A stretch of DNA of 64,000 nucleotides from an uncultured Oscillospiraceae bacterium (GCA_910579175.1 CAJTTB010000010.1:31454-95453), one strand, 5' to 3'; shown: positions 7,743 to 16,680, counted from the first letter of the stretch. The notes: a model not told the origin generated them from the sequence alone. A program made the numbers and translations.

Positions 7743-9011
7743 TTAAATAAACATCTTTTCTAAAAATGCTTTTTTCAGATTTTTTAGTTTTTCTAGTTTG
7801 CGCTGATGTAGGGTGATGAGGTGGTCGAGTTGTTCAAAGTACTCTCCTAACACCCTCTGTTCCTGCTTTGAGGGTATGGTTACTATTGTATTTCCAACTA
7901 ATTCTTTATTTAGATTATTTACTGTGCTTCCTGCTGCAAACTGCTTGTACTGTTCCAACATTTGTGTTGTTCCCAACAGGTGGCAAAGAAAGGTCAAATC
8001 AAAGATGTTGTTAATATCTCTAATTAGTAGCCAACCGTCGTGAATACAACCATTTATCGCCATTATATAAGGTTTTCCAAAACTCATTGAGTTTGATAAA
8101 ATCAAATCTCCAGGCTGTACTTGACGTGTTTTAGAAAGTCCTTCCAGTTTGATTTTCTCAGCTGTTTTTGTAATGTGATGACCTTGCGTTGGAGCATCGC
8201 CAATCTTTACCCAATTTAATCCGTTAGGTTGATCTGTAATATAATCATCTATCGGTCTTGGCGAGCCACCTCGTTCAATAAGCACCAATTCAGAGAACTT
8301 ACGCTGTTCCCAAGCGTCAGAAAATCCTTTAAAGCGAATTTCTGGTACAGCTTCGCCATCTTTTGGGAACATCTTTTCACACATTGACTTTTTCACGTCC
8401 ACTAACTTATTATATTTATGTTGACAAAGGATGATAAGATTTTCAAGATTTTCAAAATACTTTCCAAGCTTCTTTTGTTCATTATAAATGGGTACTTGTA
8501 TTCTGAATTTTTTTATTTCTGATGCTAAGATATGTTTTATCGTATTACCTGTTGTTATATTATCAATATCAGTTTTTGTTCTTGGTGCTTGAAATTGATA
8601 ATTTAAAAAAAATGGGCATGTTTTTTTAGTTGCGTTTGAAATAATAATAAGGGCATGGGCAGCAGTATTATCAAGATTCTCAGGAATTACTGCTGTATGT
8701 CCAACATGTCCTGATTGAACCATTACCAAATCACCTGTATGAAGCCAATTATCCTTTTGTTTTTCATAAAACTCGTCATTTATAAAAATTTCCGAATAAC
8801 GGTTTATTTGCCCATCCTTAACATTGTTTGATTCTAAATAAAAATGACCATCATCTACATAGTATGGGGTAACTGTTCCTACAAAAGCATTTCTAATTCT
8901 TTGATATATTTCCCCCAACTTACACTGTTCCCACTCATCATCAAACCCCACAAATCTGATTTGTGGCTTTCCAGCTTTTTCAGTTCTTTTATCTACCTCA
9001 TGAAAAACCAT
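7743..9011 (-). CDS. hsdS: Type I restriction-modification specificity subunit HsdS (orphan)
   Basis: A 422-residue protein built as two half-repeats, each a target-recognition domain followed by a coiled spacer. The halves begin WEQCKLGEIYQRI and WEQRKFSELVLIERGGSPRP; the spacers end YFENLENLIILCQHKYNKL and YFEQLDHLITLHQRKLEKL. HsdS gives the HsdM/HsdR complex its split recognition sequence. No hsdM or hsdR is in the window, so this is an orphan that would need partners elsewhere. The ATG at 9011 has GGAGG eight bases upstream; the ATG at 9017 has only two. It is a lone insertion between mnmG and mnmE. Confidence 0.93.
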   Translation of the reverse strand: MVFHEVDKRTEKAGKPQIRFVGFDDEWEQCKLGEIYQRIRNAFVGTVTPYYVDDGHFYLESNNVKDGQINRYSEIFINDEFYEKQKDNWLHTGDLVMVQSGHVGHTAVIPENLDNTAAHALIIISNATKKTCPFFLNYQFQAPRTKTDIDNITTGNTIKHILASEIKKFRIQVPIYNEQKKLGKYFENLENLIILCQHKYNKLVDVKKSMCEKMFPKDGEAVPEIRFKGFSDAWEQRKFSELVLIERGGSPRPIDDYITDQPNGLNWVKIGDAPTQGHHITKTAEKIKLEGLSKTRQVQPGDLILSNSMSFGKPYIMAINGCIHDGWLLIRDINNIFDLTFLCHLLGTTQMLEQYKQFAAGSTVNNLNKELVGNTIVTIPSKQEQRVLGEYFEQLDHLITLHQRKLEKLKNLKKAFLEKMFI

Positions 9012-9234
9012 ATTCATTTCCTCCTAATAAGATTTTTCGTAAAAAATAAATCCCCTTTCCAAAACAATTCAGAAGGGGACTATGTTATATTTCCAAACAA
9101 TCAAGCAACGTCTAGGAATATTTACATCTCTTTTACCTTTCGTGTTGATAATCGTCTATAAAGTTTTGCACTTGTCAATATGATACAATAGACAGTTATC
9201 CATGATAGATAATTGCCTGGCAAACTGGAAGTTA

Positions 9235-9546
9235 TCAAAAATTATAATAAGGCAGTCCAGCATATTCTTTTGGCAATTCCTCTTTACGATATACACCGGA
9301 AAGCGTTGTAATCAGTGATGACTGTTCGTCACAAACATATTGATTGAGATAATCAATAAAATCTTTTTCATTATAACACACACCAATTGTACCGCTCATT
9401 TTAACACGATACTTTGCTGCTTGAGGACTTTCATATAACCAATGACAACAAAACTCTAAGCAGTATTCCTCAAGGTTATCCGCCACTTTATCCGGAACAG
9501 AAAATACACTTATTTCACTATCTGCGCTTAACAGAACATTCCTCAT
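9235..9546 (-). CDS. Small protein of unknown function
   Basis: A 103-residue acidic soluble protein (MRNVLLSADSEISVFSVP...LPYYNF) with no motif I recognise. The ATG at 9546 follows GAGGAG at good spacing; longer in-frame starts do not. It ends in Tyr/Phe-rich GLPYYNF and has three Cys in the middle. It lies with hsdS in the segment separating mnmG from mnmE, so it may have come with it. The 200 bases on its mnmE side (9547-9755) look like decayed sequence with no open frame. Confidence 0.6.
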   Translation of the reverse strand: MRNVLLSADSEISVFSVPDKVADNLEEYCLEFCCHWLYESPQAAKYRVKMSGTIGVCYNEKDFIDYLNQYVCDEQSSLITTLSGVYRKEELPKEYAGLPYYNF

Positions 9547-9755
9547 AAATAATCTCCTCAAATTGGGATTTGACACTCTGATTATATCATAATCAATCTT
9601 CAGTTTCAAACGATGATTTATGAAATTGTCAGAGTTTTAGAACAGCAACACCAAAAGTAAAAGGGACCTATTTACAAAAAATGGAATAAGCTAACAAAAC
9701 CACAACAAATTGAAGTTTTCCAACTGCAAAAAGCATTTAGACATTTCTTTCTATA

Positions 9756-11135
9756 TTATTTTCCCACACAAAAGCGATGAAATACCTGATCCACCACTGC
9801 TTCGGTAATGCGCTCCCCTGTGAGTTCCAACAATGCTTCAAGTGCATAGTCAATGGAAACCGTTACAGCATCTAGCGTAAATCCAATCCGCAGTGTTTCA
9901 ATTGCCTCGTTGAGATACTCATACGCCTGTGCAGCACACTGCTTTTGTCGCTCATTGGCAATCATTCCACTTGTTGTATCAATCTGTTGTAAATGCAGCA
10001 CTTTATTGATGGTATCTGCCAATTGTTCCAAACTGTTTTGATCTTCTTTTGAAGTATAAACAATCTGATCAAAATGTTGTTCAATCTCTGCTTGATCCAA
10101 TACCTGCTTTAAATCTGTCTTGTTGACCACTGCAATTGCTGGTATCTGTTGACGCTTAATTTCTTCAATCATGCGATTGTCATCTTCTGTCAATGCTGTA
10201 GAATAGTCAAATACAGCCAAGACCAATCCAGCCGATTTTATCCGTTTGATTGCCAACTCTACACCATATTTTTCAACGACATCATCTGTCTGGCGAATTC
10301 CAGCGGTATCCGCCAGTCTCAGCATGGCATTTCCGATGGTAATACATTCCTCAACAACATCTCTGGTGGTTCCTGCAATATCGGTTACAATGCTCTTCTC
10401 ACAGCCAGAAAGCAGATTCATCAGCGTAGATTTTCCCACATTGGGTTTTCCTACAATTGCTGTTTCAATTCCTTCACGCAGAATTTTACCAGTATCAAAG
10501 GTAGCAATTAATCTCTCCATCTCCTGCGCTGCTGTAGATAGAGAATCCAATAATCTCTGTTGTTCGATCTCTTCAATATCTTCCTCTGGATAATCCACCC
10601 AAGCTGCCAGATGTGCTGAAATCTGCAAAAGTGTCTGTTTTACCGCACTGATTTTTTGAAAGAGTGCTCCATCCATCTGAGAACGTGCCGACTTTAATGC
10701 CTGTACATTCTGGGATTGAATAAAGTCCATAATGGATTCCGCTTGTGTCAAATTCATCTTTCCATTTAAAAATGCGCGTTTGCTAAATTCTCCCGGTTCT
10801 GCCATTTTCGCCCCGCTCTTGAGGATTGCACGCAAAATTTCTCTGGTGATATAAACCCCGCCATGACAAGAAATTTCCACAACATCTTCACCGGTATAAC
10901 TTCTGGGAGCTCGAAATACCAACACAACACCATCGTCCAACAACTGCCCAGATTCATTCAAAATATTGCCATAAGCAGCTTGATAACCTTGCAATTGTTC
11001 CAATGAAATTTTTGGTTGCAAGGGGCAAAATATCTTTTGTGCAACTGCTATCGCTTGGTCTCCTGAGATACGAATCATAGAAACACCGCCGGTTGCCAAT
11101 GGTGTAGCAATCGCCGCAATGGTATTTGTCAACAT
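9756..11135 (-). CDS. mnmE: tRNA modification GTPase MnmE
   Basis: A 459-residue potassium-activated GTPase (TrmE) that partners MnmG in wobble-uridine modification. The N-terminal THF-binding domain starts MLTNTIAAIATP and includes CHGG. The G domain is inserted in a helical domain: P-loop GKPNVGKST near residue 225, G2 in DIAGTTRD, G3 DTAG, G4 NKTD. The C-terminus ends in the catalytic FCVGK. GAGGA precedes the ATG at about 12 bases; an in-frame TTG nine bases upstream is too close to it. Confidence 0.97.
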   Translation of the reverse strand: MLTNTIAAIATPLATGGVSMIRISGDQAIAVAQKIFCPLQPKISLEQLQGYQAAYGNILNESGQLLDDGVVLVFRAPRSYTGEDVVEISCHGGVYITREILRAILKSGAKMAEPGEFSKRAFLNGKMNLTQAESIMDFIQSQNVQALKSARSQMDGALFQKISAVKQTLLQISAHLAAWVDYPEEDIEEIEQQRLLDSLSTAAQEMERLIATFDTGKILREGIETAIVGKPNVGKSTLMNLLSGCEKSIVTDIAGTTRDVVEECITIGNAMLRLADTAGIRQTDDVVEKYGVELAIKRIKSAGLVLAVFDYSTALTEDDNRMIEEIKRQQIPAIAVVNKTDLKQVLDQAEIEQHFDQIVYTSKEDQNSLEQLADTINKVLHLQQIDTTSGMIANERQKQCAAQAYEYLNEAIETLRIGFTLDAVTVSIDYALEALLELTGERITEAVVDQVFHRFCVGK

Positions 11136-11387
11136 GAAAATCAATATCCTCTTTTCCTGTTATTTTTCGCAAAATGACAACAAGCATTCTTGGTAAACTG
11201 CTCATTTACTCGATTTTGGATTTAGGATATCACTTGCTATCCTTGATCTGAAACACTAGATGTTTATCACTTTTACCGTTGTTGTATCTATTTGATTTTG
11301 ATACATTATCGCAATCTTTTATACAAAAATCCATTTACAATTGGAATCATAAAACGCCATATTTCAACAAATTTTTCTGACTGTGTA

Positions 11388-12182
11388 TTACCACTCTGCT
11401 ATCACTGGACGAGGTTCATTCCACCAATGTTCATGATCTTTTACATACTGTGTCAATATCACTTCTTCCGGTGGATGATAATCCAAAAAAGTCAATAAGG
11501 TATCTACAAAATCCTGCTTACTCTGATCGTCTCGATTGATAAGCAAAGCATTTGCTTTTTGTAAAATTCCCTCTGGTTTGTGTTCTAACCGTTGTACTGT
11601 CTGATAAAGACTTTTCGCACAGGGAAACAACACTTCTTGCTGCTGCAATAATAAGCGTAGTCCATACAGTACAATTTCTGATGCCGCTTTGGTGCGCAAA
11701 AAGATATCATGTTTTGACATATCCCAAAAATAGCCCATATTTAGAGAAAGTGCAGCATAAAAAGAAAGCATTTTTTCCTCTTTTAATTCCGTTGGAAAAC
11801 GTGAAGTTGCCTCTATCATAGCTGGAATGGTTGGGTCTTTGGTATAGACACATTTCACATTGAAAAAGGCATTTCTCGCGGGTTCACTTCCCTTTTGAGC
11901 AACCTGTTCCAAAAAGGCTTTTGGATAATATTTGGTATCAAAATATCCCTCTGGATAGGTACAATATCCGCCAATCGTTTCTACTGTCTGACGCTTCTGC
12001 TCCAACTGTTGATATCTCTCATCTGTTACGACAATCATAAAATCCAAATCAGAATCCACTCGCTCGCAGCCCTTGGCGACCGAACCGCCCAAAATGATGG
12101 CAATGATATCATCTTTTTTATCTGAAATCTCAGTAAAATAGGCAATTGCCTTTTCTAAAGATTGCTGATGATGTTGATACAT
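11388..12182 (-). CDS. Nucleotidyltransferase domain protein
   Basis: A 264-residue protein with the minimal nucleotidyltransferase motif GGSVAKGCERVDSDLDFMIVV (residues about 32-53): the GS helix and the two metal-binding Asp of SDLDF. The rest is helical and resembles the substrate-binding domain of aminoglycoside adenylyltransferase-like and DUF4037-type proteins, but no substrate can be assigned. It sits between khpB and mnmE on the same strand, a place usually empty in this operon, so it is probably an insertion. Confidence 0.8.
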   Translation of the reverse strand: MYQHHQQSLEKAIAYFTEISDKKDDIIAIILGGSVAKGCERVDSDLDFMIVVTDERYQQLEQKRQTVETIGGYCTYPEGYFDTKYYPKAFLEQVAQKGSEPARNAFFNVKCVYTKDPTIPAMIEATSRFPTELKEEKMLSFYAALSLNMGYFWDMSKHDIFLRTKAASEIVLYGLRLLLQQQEVLFPCAKSLYQTVQRLEHKPEGILQKANALLINRDDQSKQDFVDTLLTFLDYHPPEEVILTQYVKDHEHWWNEPRPVIAEW

Positions 12183-12261
12183 TTTTAAACACTGTCCCTT
12201 TGTTGAATGAATCCGAATCCTCTATTTGATTCGTTAGATACAAATCACGATTGTTCTTTGA

Positions 12262-13242
12262 TTACAATTCAATTTTAGAATAACGCTTTGTATTTTTTTC
12301 TGTTTCGGTAAAATCCCCTTTTAAAATCTGTTCCATTGTTCTTTCTGGTTGCTTTTTGGGATATGGTTTATTTTTAGACCGATAATTGTTTTTATGATAA
12401 CCTGATGGCAAGATAACTACTCTTCTATTTGGTTCATCTCCCTTTGATTTAGAAGTAACACCTTCTATATCAGATAATACCGCATGAATAATTCTGCGCT
12501 CATAGGGATTCATTGGTTCTAACATCTGACTGCGTCCAGTACGTCTTACCTTCATACTGATTTTCTTTGCCAATTCCTTGAGTGCCTCTTCGCGTTTTTC
12601 CCGGTAATTGCTACAATCCAATGTAATGCGGAAATAATCCCCCTCTACACGATTGCAGACCAAAGAAGTCAAATACTGCAAAGAGTCTAATGTTTCTCCA
12701 TGTCTGCCAATCAGGACGCCCAGATTTTCTCCAACCAAAGTCAAAACAGCATTGTTTTCTTTGATTTGCGTTTGTATTTGTACCTGAGCAAGACCCATTT
12801 GGTCAAGCACATCTTTTAAATAAGTAGTTGCTGCTTGTAATTTCTGTTTTGTTGCATCCACTTCTGGCTGTTGTTCCACTTCCTGTTGTACTTCTGGCTG
12901 AATTTGTACTTGGGGCTCAGATTTTATCTGAGATTCTAATTGCACTTCAGGTTGTATCTCAGGCTCAGGTTGTACCTCGGTTTGTACTTTGAATTCTGGT
13001 TGTATTTGGGGTTGTATTTCTGGTTGTGGAGTTGTCACCGGTGTTACAACACTTGGTTGTTTGACTGTTTCTTTTACAACTACACGTACTTTTGCTTCTA
13101 TCTTAACCTTCCCAAAAAAGCTCTTTTTTGGTTTTTCCAATATCTCTACTGTGCAGTCCTCTTGTCTTGCATGAAGCTGATCACAAGCCCTTGCAACTGC
13201 TTCTTCGATGGTTTTTCCGGTTGTCACAATCTCTTTTAACAT
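12262..13242 (-). CDS. khpB: RNA-binding protein KhpB (Jag/SpoIIIJ-associated)
   Basis: A protein of about 326 residues. The Jag-N domain (MLKEIVTTGKTIEEAVARAC...EKPKKSFFGKVKIEAKVRV) is followed by a low-complexity Gln/Pro/Glu/Val linker of roughly 65 residues built from imperfect PEIQPQ-like repeats. A KH domain (LGVLIGRHGETLDSLQYL) and an R3H domain (RRTGRSQMLEPMNPYERRIIHAVLSDIEGVTSKSKGDEPNRR) close the protein. KhpB binds RNA together with KhpA and affects cell elongation in other Firmicutes. GGAGAG precedes the ATG at 13242. It lies directly after yidC, as usual. Confidence 0.93.
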   Translation of the reverse strand: MLKEIVTTGKTIEEAVARACDQLHARQEDCTVEILEKPKKSFFGKVKIEAKVRVVVKETVKQPSVVTPVTTPQPEIQPQIQPEFKVQTEVQPEPEIQPEVQLESQIKSEPQVQIQPEVQQEVEQQPEVDATKQKLQAATTYLKDVLDQMGLAQVQIQTQIKENNAVLTLVGENLGVLIGRHGETLDSLQYLTSLVCNRVEGDYFRITLDCSNYREKREEALKELAKKISMKVRRTGRSQMLEPMNPYERRIIHAVLSDIEGVTSKSKGDEPNRRVVILPSGYHKNNYRSKNKPYPKKQPERTMEQILKGDFTETEKNTKRYSKIEL

Positions 13243-13289
13243 GATTTTCCAGCTCTCCTTTTGATGACACTTCATAGTTTCACTGATGC

Positions 13290-14396
13290 TTATGAATTGT
13301 CTGTTTCATCACCGTATTTATCTGCCATTCGCTTGCGTGCCAACGCCAAAATTTGGCTATTTGTCAGTTCTTCAGGGTCTGACAATGGTTTTTTAGATTC
13401 CTTTTTCGGTTTTTGATTGGCTTTTCCATTCGAATTTTCCTGTGCTGCTTCTTTTGCTGCCTGTTGTTGTCGAGCAATTTCTAAAGCCTGACGATAACGG
13501 GATTTCTTCTGACTTTTTTTCTTTTCTTCCATCTCTTTTGCGACTTTTTCTTTGATTTTTTCAGGTGCATAAACAGTATATAGGATAATGGTCTGAATCA
13601 AAGAAAATATATTGGATACAATCCAGTAAAAACCTGCGCCTGCTGGAAGAGAAAATGCAATAAAAGCAGAGAAAATTGGCATACCATACATCATCACCTT
13701 CATCGCACCCATACCAGCTTGTTGTTCTAACATGCCGTTTTTCTTTTGTTGATGCATAGAAAATACACTGACCAACAAAGAAGTGATACCAGATATAATT
13801 GGTATCAACAAAATTGGAAAGGTCCATGTCGGAATCTCTCCCAAATTTAACCCCAAAAATGAAATATCAAAAGACTGAATTTTTTCTATGATATCTTCAG
13901 AAAAAATGTCTTCAAATAGCTGCGCAGAATACTGTTTATCGTTTCCCTGAATGATATTTACAATCAACAACTCTGCATTTGAAGCTACTTTTGCCCCTGC
14001 ATCGGTCAATGCCTTTGTCGCTTGCTGTATCAGATCGGAAGGTATGGAAAGCAGATGTTTTAAGGGTCGGTATACCACATCGATGATACCAAATAAGACC
14101 ACCATCTGCAAAATTGTTGGCAGACAACTTGACATCGGGTTATAGCCCTCTTCTTCATACAGCTTCATCATCTCTTCTTGATAACGCTGCTTGTCCTTTC
14201 CATACTGTTTTTGTAATTGTTTTAACTTTGGGTTAAAAATTGCCATCTTGGCAGAGTTTTTCTGTTGTTTTACATTTAATGGAAACAGTGCCAACTTTAC
14301 CAAAAGTGTAAACAATACCAAAACCAAAGCATAGTTGGGAATGAACTGATACAAAAATTTCATAATCCATCCCAACGGAGTACCTAAAAATCCCAT
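13290..14396 (-). CDS. yidC: Membrane protein insertase YidC
   Basis: A 368-residue Oxa1/YidC-family insertase that works alone or with SecYEG. It has the first membrane segment (IPNYALVLVLFTLLVKLALFPL), the cytoplasmic hairpin with KLKQLQKQYGKDKQRYQEEMMKLY, MSSCLPTILQMVVLFGIIDVVYRPL, a long extracytoplasmic loop and two more pairs of segments ending GFYWIVSNIFSLIQTIIL. The tail is highly charged and rich in Lys, Glu and Gln. There is no lipobox, unlike Bacillus SpoIIIJ. The ATG at 14396 has GGAGG 12 bases upstream. Confidence 0.95.
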   Translation of the reverse strand: MGFLGTPLGWIMKFLYQFIPNYALVLVLFTLLVKLALFPLNVKQQKNSAKMAIFNPKLKQLQKQYGKDKQRYQEEMMKLYEEEGYNPMSSCLPTILQMVVLFGIIDVVYRPLKHLLSIPSDLIQQATKALTDAGAKVASNAELLIVNIIQGNDKQYSAQLFEDIFSEDIIEKIQSFDISFLGLNLGEIPTWTFPILLIPIISGITSLLVSVFSMHQQKKNGMLEQQAGMGAMKVMMYGMPIFSAFIAFSLPAGAGFYWIVSNIFSLIQTIILYTVYAPEKIKEKVAKEMEEKKKSQKKSRYRQALEIARQQQAAKEAAQENSNGKANQKPKKESKKPLSDPEELTNSQILALARKRMADKYGDETDNS

Positions 14397-14431
14397 ATAT
14401 TTCAAATTCCTCCATTTTCCCCCACGAGTGT

Positions 14432-14698
14432 TTATTCTCCGTCTTTCTCATGGCAGTTGCCCTTAAACGGGACAAAATAAAATTTCTTTGGCACATAATC
14501 AATGCCGCCTAAGTTCCAGGGATTACAGCGCAAAATTCTCCAAACAGATAACAACAATCCCTTGATTGCGCCATGTTTTGAAAGCGCTTTTATTGCATAA
14601 ACAGAACAGCACGGATAAAACCGGCAACTAGAACGCTTGAGTGGAGAAATCCATCTTTGATAACCTTTTACCAATAATATCAATAATTGTTTCATCAT
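14432..14698 (-). CDS. yidD: Membrane protein insertion efficiency factor YidD
   Basis: An 88-residue protein with the YidD family core: LILLVKGYQRWISPL, then SSCRFYPCCSVYAIKALSKHG and WRILRCNPWNLGGIDYVP. It is thought to sit at the inner membrane and help YidC. The start codon overlaps the rnpA stop (ATGA), and the order rnpA-yidD-yidC is the conserved one. Confidence 0.95.
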   Translation of the reverse strand: MMKQLLILLVKGYQRWISPLKRSSCRFYPCCSVYAIKALSKHGAIKGLLLSVWRILRCNPWNLGGIDYVPKKFYFVPFKGNCHEKDGE

Positions 14699-15057
14699 TT
14701 ATATTTTTTCTTTTTTATTTTTAAGGACAACAAAAATTGTATCTGTTTGATGAGTATCGGTTCTAAGTCAGAAGATTTTGCTTTTGCAGTATCTGCACGG
14801 GCAACAAATACAATATCATATCCTGTTTCAAATGATAGTTGTTGACGAATATTCAAATATGCTGCTCGAATGATTCTTCTTGCTCGATTGCGCGCAAAGG
14901 CTTTTCCAATCTTTTTAGAAGTTGTAATCCCAATTCGGTTTTCCAAAAGACCATTTTTAATCAAATAGGTCACTACCAATGGGTGTGCTTTATAACTCCC
15001 CTGAAAATATGCACGTTTATACTCTTTATTTAACTTGATTGTTTTTAAATTCTTCAT
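14695..15057 (-). CDS. rnpA: Ribonuclease P protein component
   Basis: A 120-residue basic protein that binds the RNase P RNA and pre-tRNA 5' leader. It shows the family pattern LNKEYKRAY at the N-terminus, RIGITTSKKIGKAFARNRARRIIRAAY (the RNR motif) and GYDIVFVARADTAK, with a very basic tail KIKKKKYK. It normally follows rpmH within about 100 bp; here the gap is 293 bp because a repeat element lies between them. Confidence 0.96.
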   Translation of the reverse strand: MKNLKTIKLNKEYKRAYFQGSYKAHPLVVTYLIKNGLLENRIGITTSKKIGKAFARNRARRIIRAAYLNIRQQLSFETGYDIVFVARADTAKAKSSDLEPILIKQIQFLLSLKIKKKKYK

Positions 15058-15082
15058 ATAAAAACTCTCTTAAAACATTCTT

Positions 15083-15290
15083 GTGACACACTCTAACGGT
15101 TTTGTCTATTGATGTTAGAGCTTCCCGCTCAAAGCGTTTTCAGTTGCACTTTTTGGGCGAGCAAACCCCATGTGTCCCACGGTTTTATGATAAACAATAA
15201 GACCACAAGAATATGAGACTGAATTTTATTTCAATCTGCTCACTGTGGCCATATAACAGGTTATGTAACTTTTCTTCTTGGTATCATCTG
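15083..15290 (-). mobile_element. IS200/IS605-type right-end remnant (omegaRNA-like) between rnpA and rpmH
   Basis: Read on the minus strand, it contains AAAACCGTGGGACAC, then a GGGTTTGCTC segment, then GCGGGAAGCTCTAAC and a hairpin CTCTAAC/GTTAGAG ending TGTGTCAC. The same series of motifs closes the elements at 21014, 25233, 52074 and, more distantly, 31036. No reading frame is present. The inner boundary near 15290 is an estimate. Insertion here separates the normally tight rpmH-rnpA pair. Confidence 0.6.
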
Positions 15291-15306
15291 AATATAATTT
15301 TACAAG

Positions 15307-15350
15307 AATACACTTAGACTGCGCAATTTGGTGCAGTCTAAGTCTGTGTA
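15307..15350 (-). terminator. Hairpin after rpmH
   Basis: CTTAGACTGC / GCAGTCTAAG stem extended by TACAC/GTGTA, immediately downstream of the rpmH stop. The U-tract on the minus strand is weak (TGTATTCTTG), so it may only partly terminate, letting transcription reach rnpA. Confidence 0.65.
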
Positions 15351-15485
15351 TTAATGAGTTAATCTTTTTCTGCCTTTTGCACGTCTTCTTGCTAATACTT
15401 TTCTTCCATTAGAAGTAGCCATTCTTTTGCGGAAGCCATGTTCTTTTTTTCTATGAATTTTTTTTGGCTGATAAGTTCTTTTCAT
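15351..15485 (-). CDS. rpmH: Large ribosomal subunit protein bL34
   Basis: Forty-four codons starting MKRTYQPKKIHRKKEHGF and ending RRRAKGRKRLTH, the full normal length of bL34, extremely rich in Arg and Lys. It is a component of the 50S subunit. GAGGGGGC lies about seven bases upstream of the ATG. A strong promoter is at 15602-15630. In most Firmicutes rpmH is adjacent and divergent to dnaA; here dnaA is 22 kb away and on the same strand. Confidence 0.97.
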   Translation of the reverse strand: MKRTYQPKKIHRKKEHGFRKRMATSNGRKVLARRRAKGRKRLTH

Positions 15486-15848
15486 GTAATCTGCCCCCTC
15501 TCAAATCGAGAATTCATGTTTTATTCATCTAAGAATAACCTTTTTCTATGCTTCATTCATTAAAAATAAGTATACAAAAAGGCGAAACCTTGCATTATAA
15601 TAGTATATATGATGTGAAAAAACTTGTCAATAGTTAATTGAAAACTTTTTTACAGATGGCGTATTTGGATGGCTTTTTTGCTTCATCTTGATGGTGAACT
15701 TTCCCATAGAAAAATATCAACATATCCTTATTTGCGCATAGATTTTCAATGATATACATAAACTATACAATCTAATCAAATTGGTTTCTCCATCTTTTTG
15801 AGAAATCAAATATGTTCTATCTCAATACATTGAAAAGGAGATGATATT
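15486..15848. other. rpmH upstream intergenic region
   Basis: A 363-bp gap, AT-rich. It holds the rpmH promoter (15602-15630) and an untranslated leader of about 110 bases, then a low-complexity stretch up to the small plus-strand frame at 15849. No DnaA-box cluster is present, so the origin is not in its usual place beside rpmH. Confidence 0.7.
15602..15630 (-). promoter_or_regulatory. Promoter of the rpmH operon
   Basis: On the minus strand TTGACA, 17-bp spacer, TATACT: a near-consensus vegetative sigma promoter placed about 110 bases before rpmH. Confidence 0.8.
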
Positions 15849-15986
15849 TTGGATCCGCAACCACAACCACAAATACAACAGGAATCTCATCCATCATCTA
15901 GTTTGCAACAATGGTTGCAAACAGAAGGTGATCTTGATGATTTTATCTTTTTCTATTCAGATAGTCAAGATCACTGTGAAAAATAA
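15849..15986 (+). CDS. Possible small acidic protein, TTG start
   Basis: A 45-codon frame with GGAG eight bases before a TTG start. It encodes an N-terminal Pro-Gln repeat (DPQPQPQIQQ) and an acidic tail with DDFIFFYSDSQD. No family is recognised. The spacing of the ribosome site is good and the composition is not random-looking, but an overlapping ATG frame exists and no promoter is evident. Confidence 0.4.
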   Translation: MDPQPQPQIQQESHPSSSLQQWLQTEGDLDDFIFFYSDSQDHCEK

Positions 15987-16186
15987 AGTCAACTTTGTAT
16001 CGATTTTACATTGACAATCAACCGCTATCTGAATAAACTGAAACCTAATAAAAAGTTTACACAAAATATCAGGTTATGTCAACCATTTAACAGTGTCGTA
16101 TACCCTTGTGATTCATAAATATCATCACTGCAAAATGGGGACTGTATTTGTAATATCAAAGACGATAAAAATTGGTGATTTTAAAA

Positions 16187-16618
16187 ATGAAAGAAAAATT
16201 ATGCTCTTATTATCAGCGCTATAAAACATTTATCTTATATGCCTGTTATGGAATTCCCCCTACCATCATCAGTTTTGGAGGATATTTTCTACTGATTGAA
16301 CTGATTTGCTTTCCCGCCTATCTTGCGAGTGCCATTTCATGGTCTATCGCTTTGATGATCAGTTTTATTCTTTATCGAAAATTTGTATTTCACAGCGTTG
16401 CTACTACTATAAAAGAAATCTGTTATGAATTTGTAAGGTTTACCAGTATTCGGATCACTTCAGGTTTGATGGAAACTGGACTGGTATGGCTTTTTATTGA
16501 TGTCATGCATCTACACCGAGGAATTTTTAAAGTACTGGCAAGTTTCTTATCTGCACTTTTTAACTATATCATTAGCAAATGGTTTGTATTTAAACGCAAC
16601 GCCAATCGATCACAGTGA
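16187..16618 (+). CDS. GtrA-like membrane protein
   Basis: About 143 residues with four predicted membrane segments (YACYGIPPTIISFGGYFLLIEL, LASAISWSIALMISFILYRKFVF, LMETGLVWLFIDV and VLASFLSALFNYIISKWFVF). The pattern SFILYRKFVF...FNYIISKWFVF is typical of the GtrA/DPMS-like family, which is linked to flipping of lipid-linked sugars. The ATG at 16187 has GGTGAT seven bases upstream; more upstream starts lack a site. No glycosyltransferase is next to it, so its partner is unknown. Confidence 0.85.
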   Translation: MKEKLCSYYQRYKTFILYACYGIPPTIISFGGYFLLIELICFPAYLASAISWSIALMISFILYRKFVFHSVATTIKEICYEFVRFTSIRITSGLMETGLVWLFIDVMHLHRGIFKVLASFLSALFNYIISKWFVFKRNANRSQ

Positions 16619-16621
16619 TTG

Positions 16622-16680
16622 TTTTTATGATGGAGCAGCCAACTTGGTTGACGGTTCGCACAATCACAAAAAATATATCT
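16622..16680 (+). repeat. Dispersed hairpin repeat copy
   Basis: Contains TTATGATGGAGCAGCCAACT, then TGGTTGACGG and GCACAATCACAAAAAATATA. The CCAACT/TGGTTG arms form a short hairpin. The same series is found inverted at 40025-39980 and at 60275-60195. Confidence 0.6.

Noticed and set aside
10149..10593. Plus-strand frames over mnmE
   Set aside because: They are antisense reflections of the conserved mnmE G-domain codons and have no ribosome site or family match.
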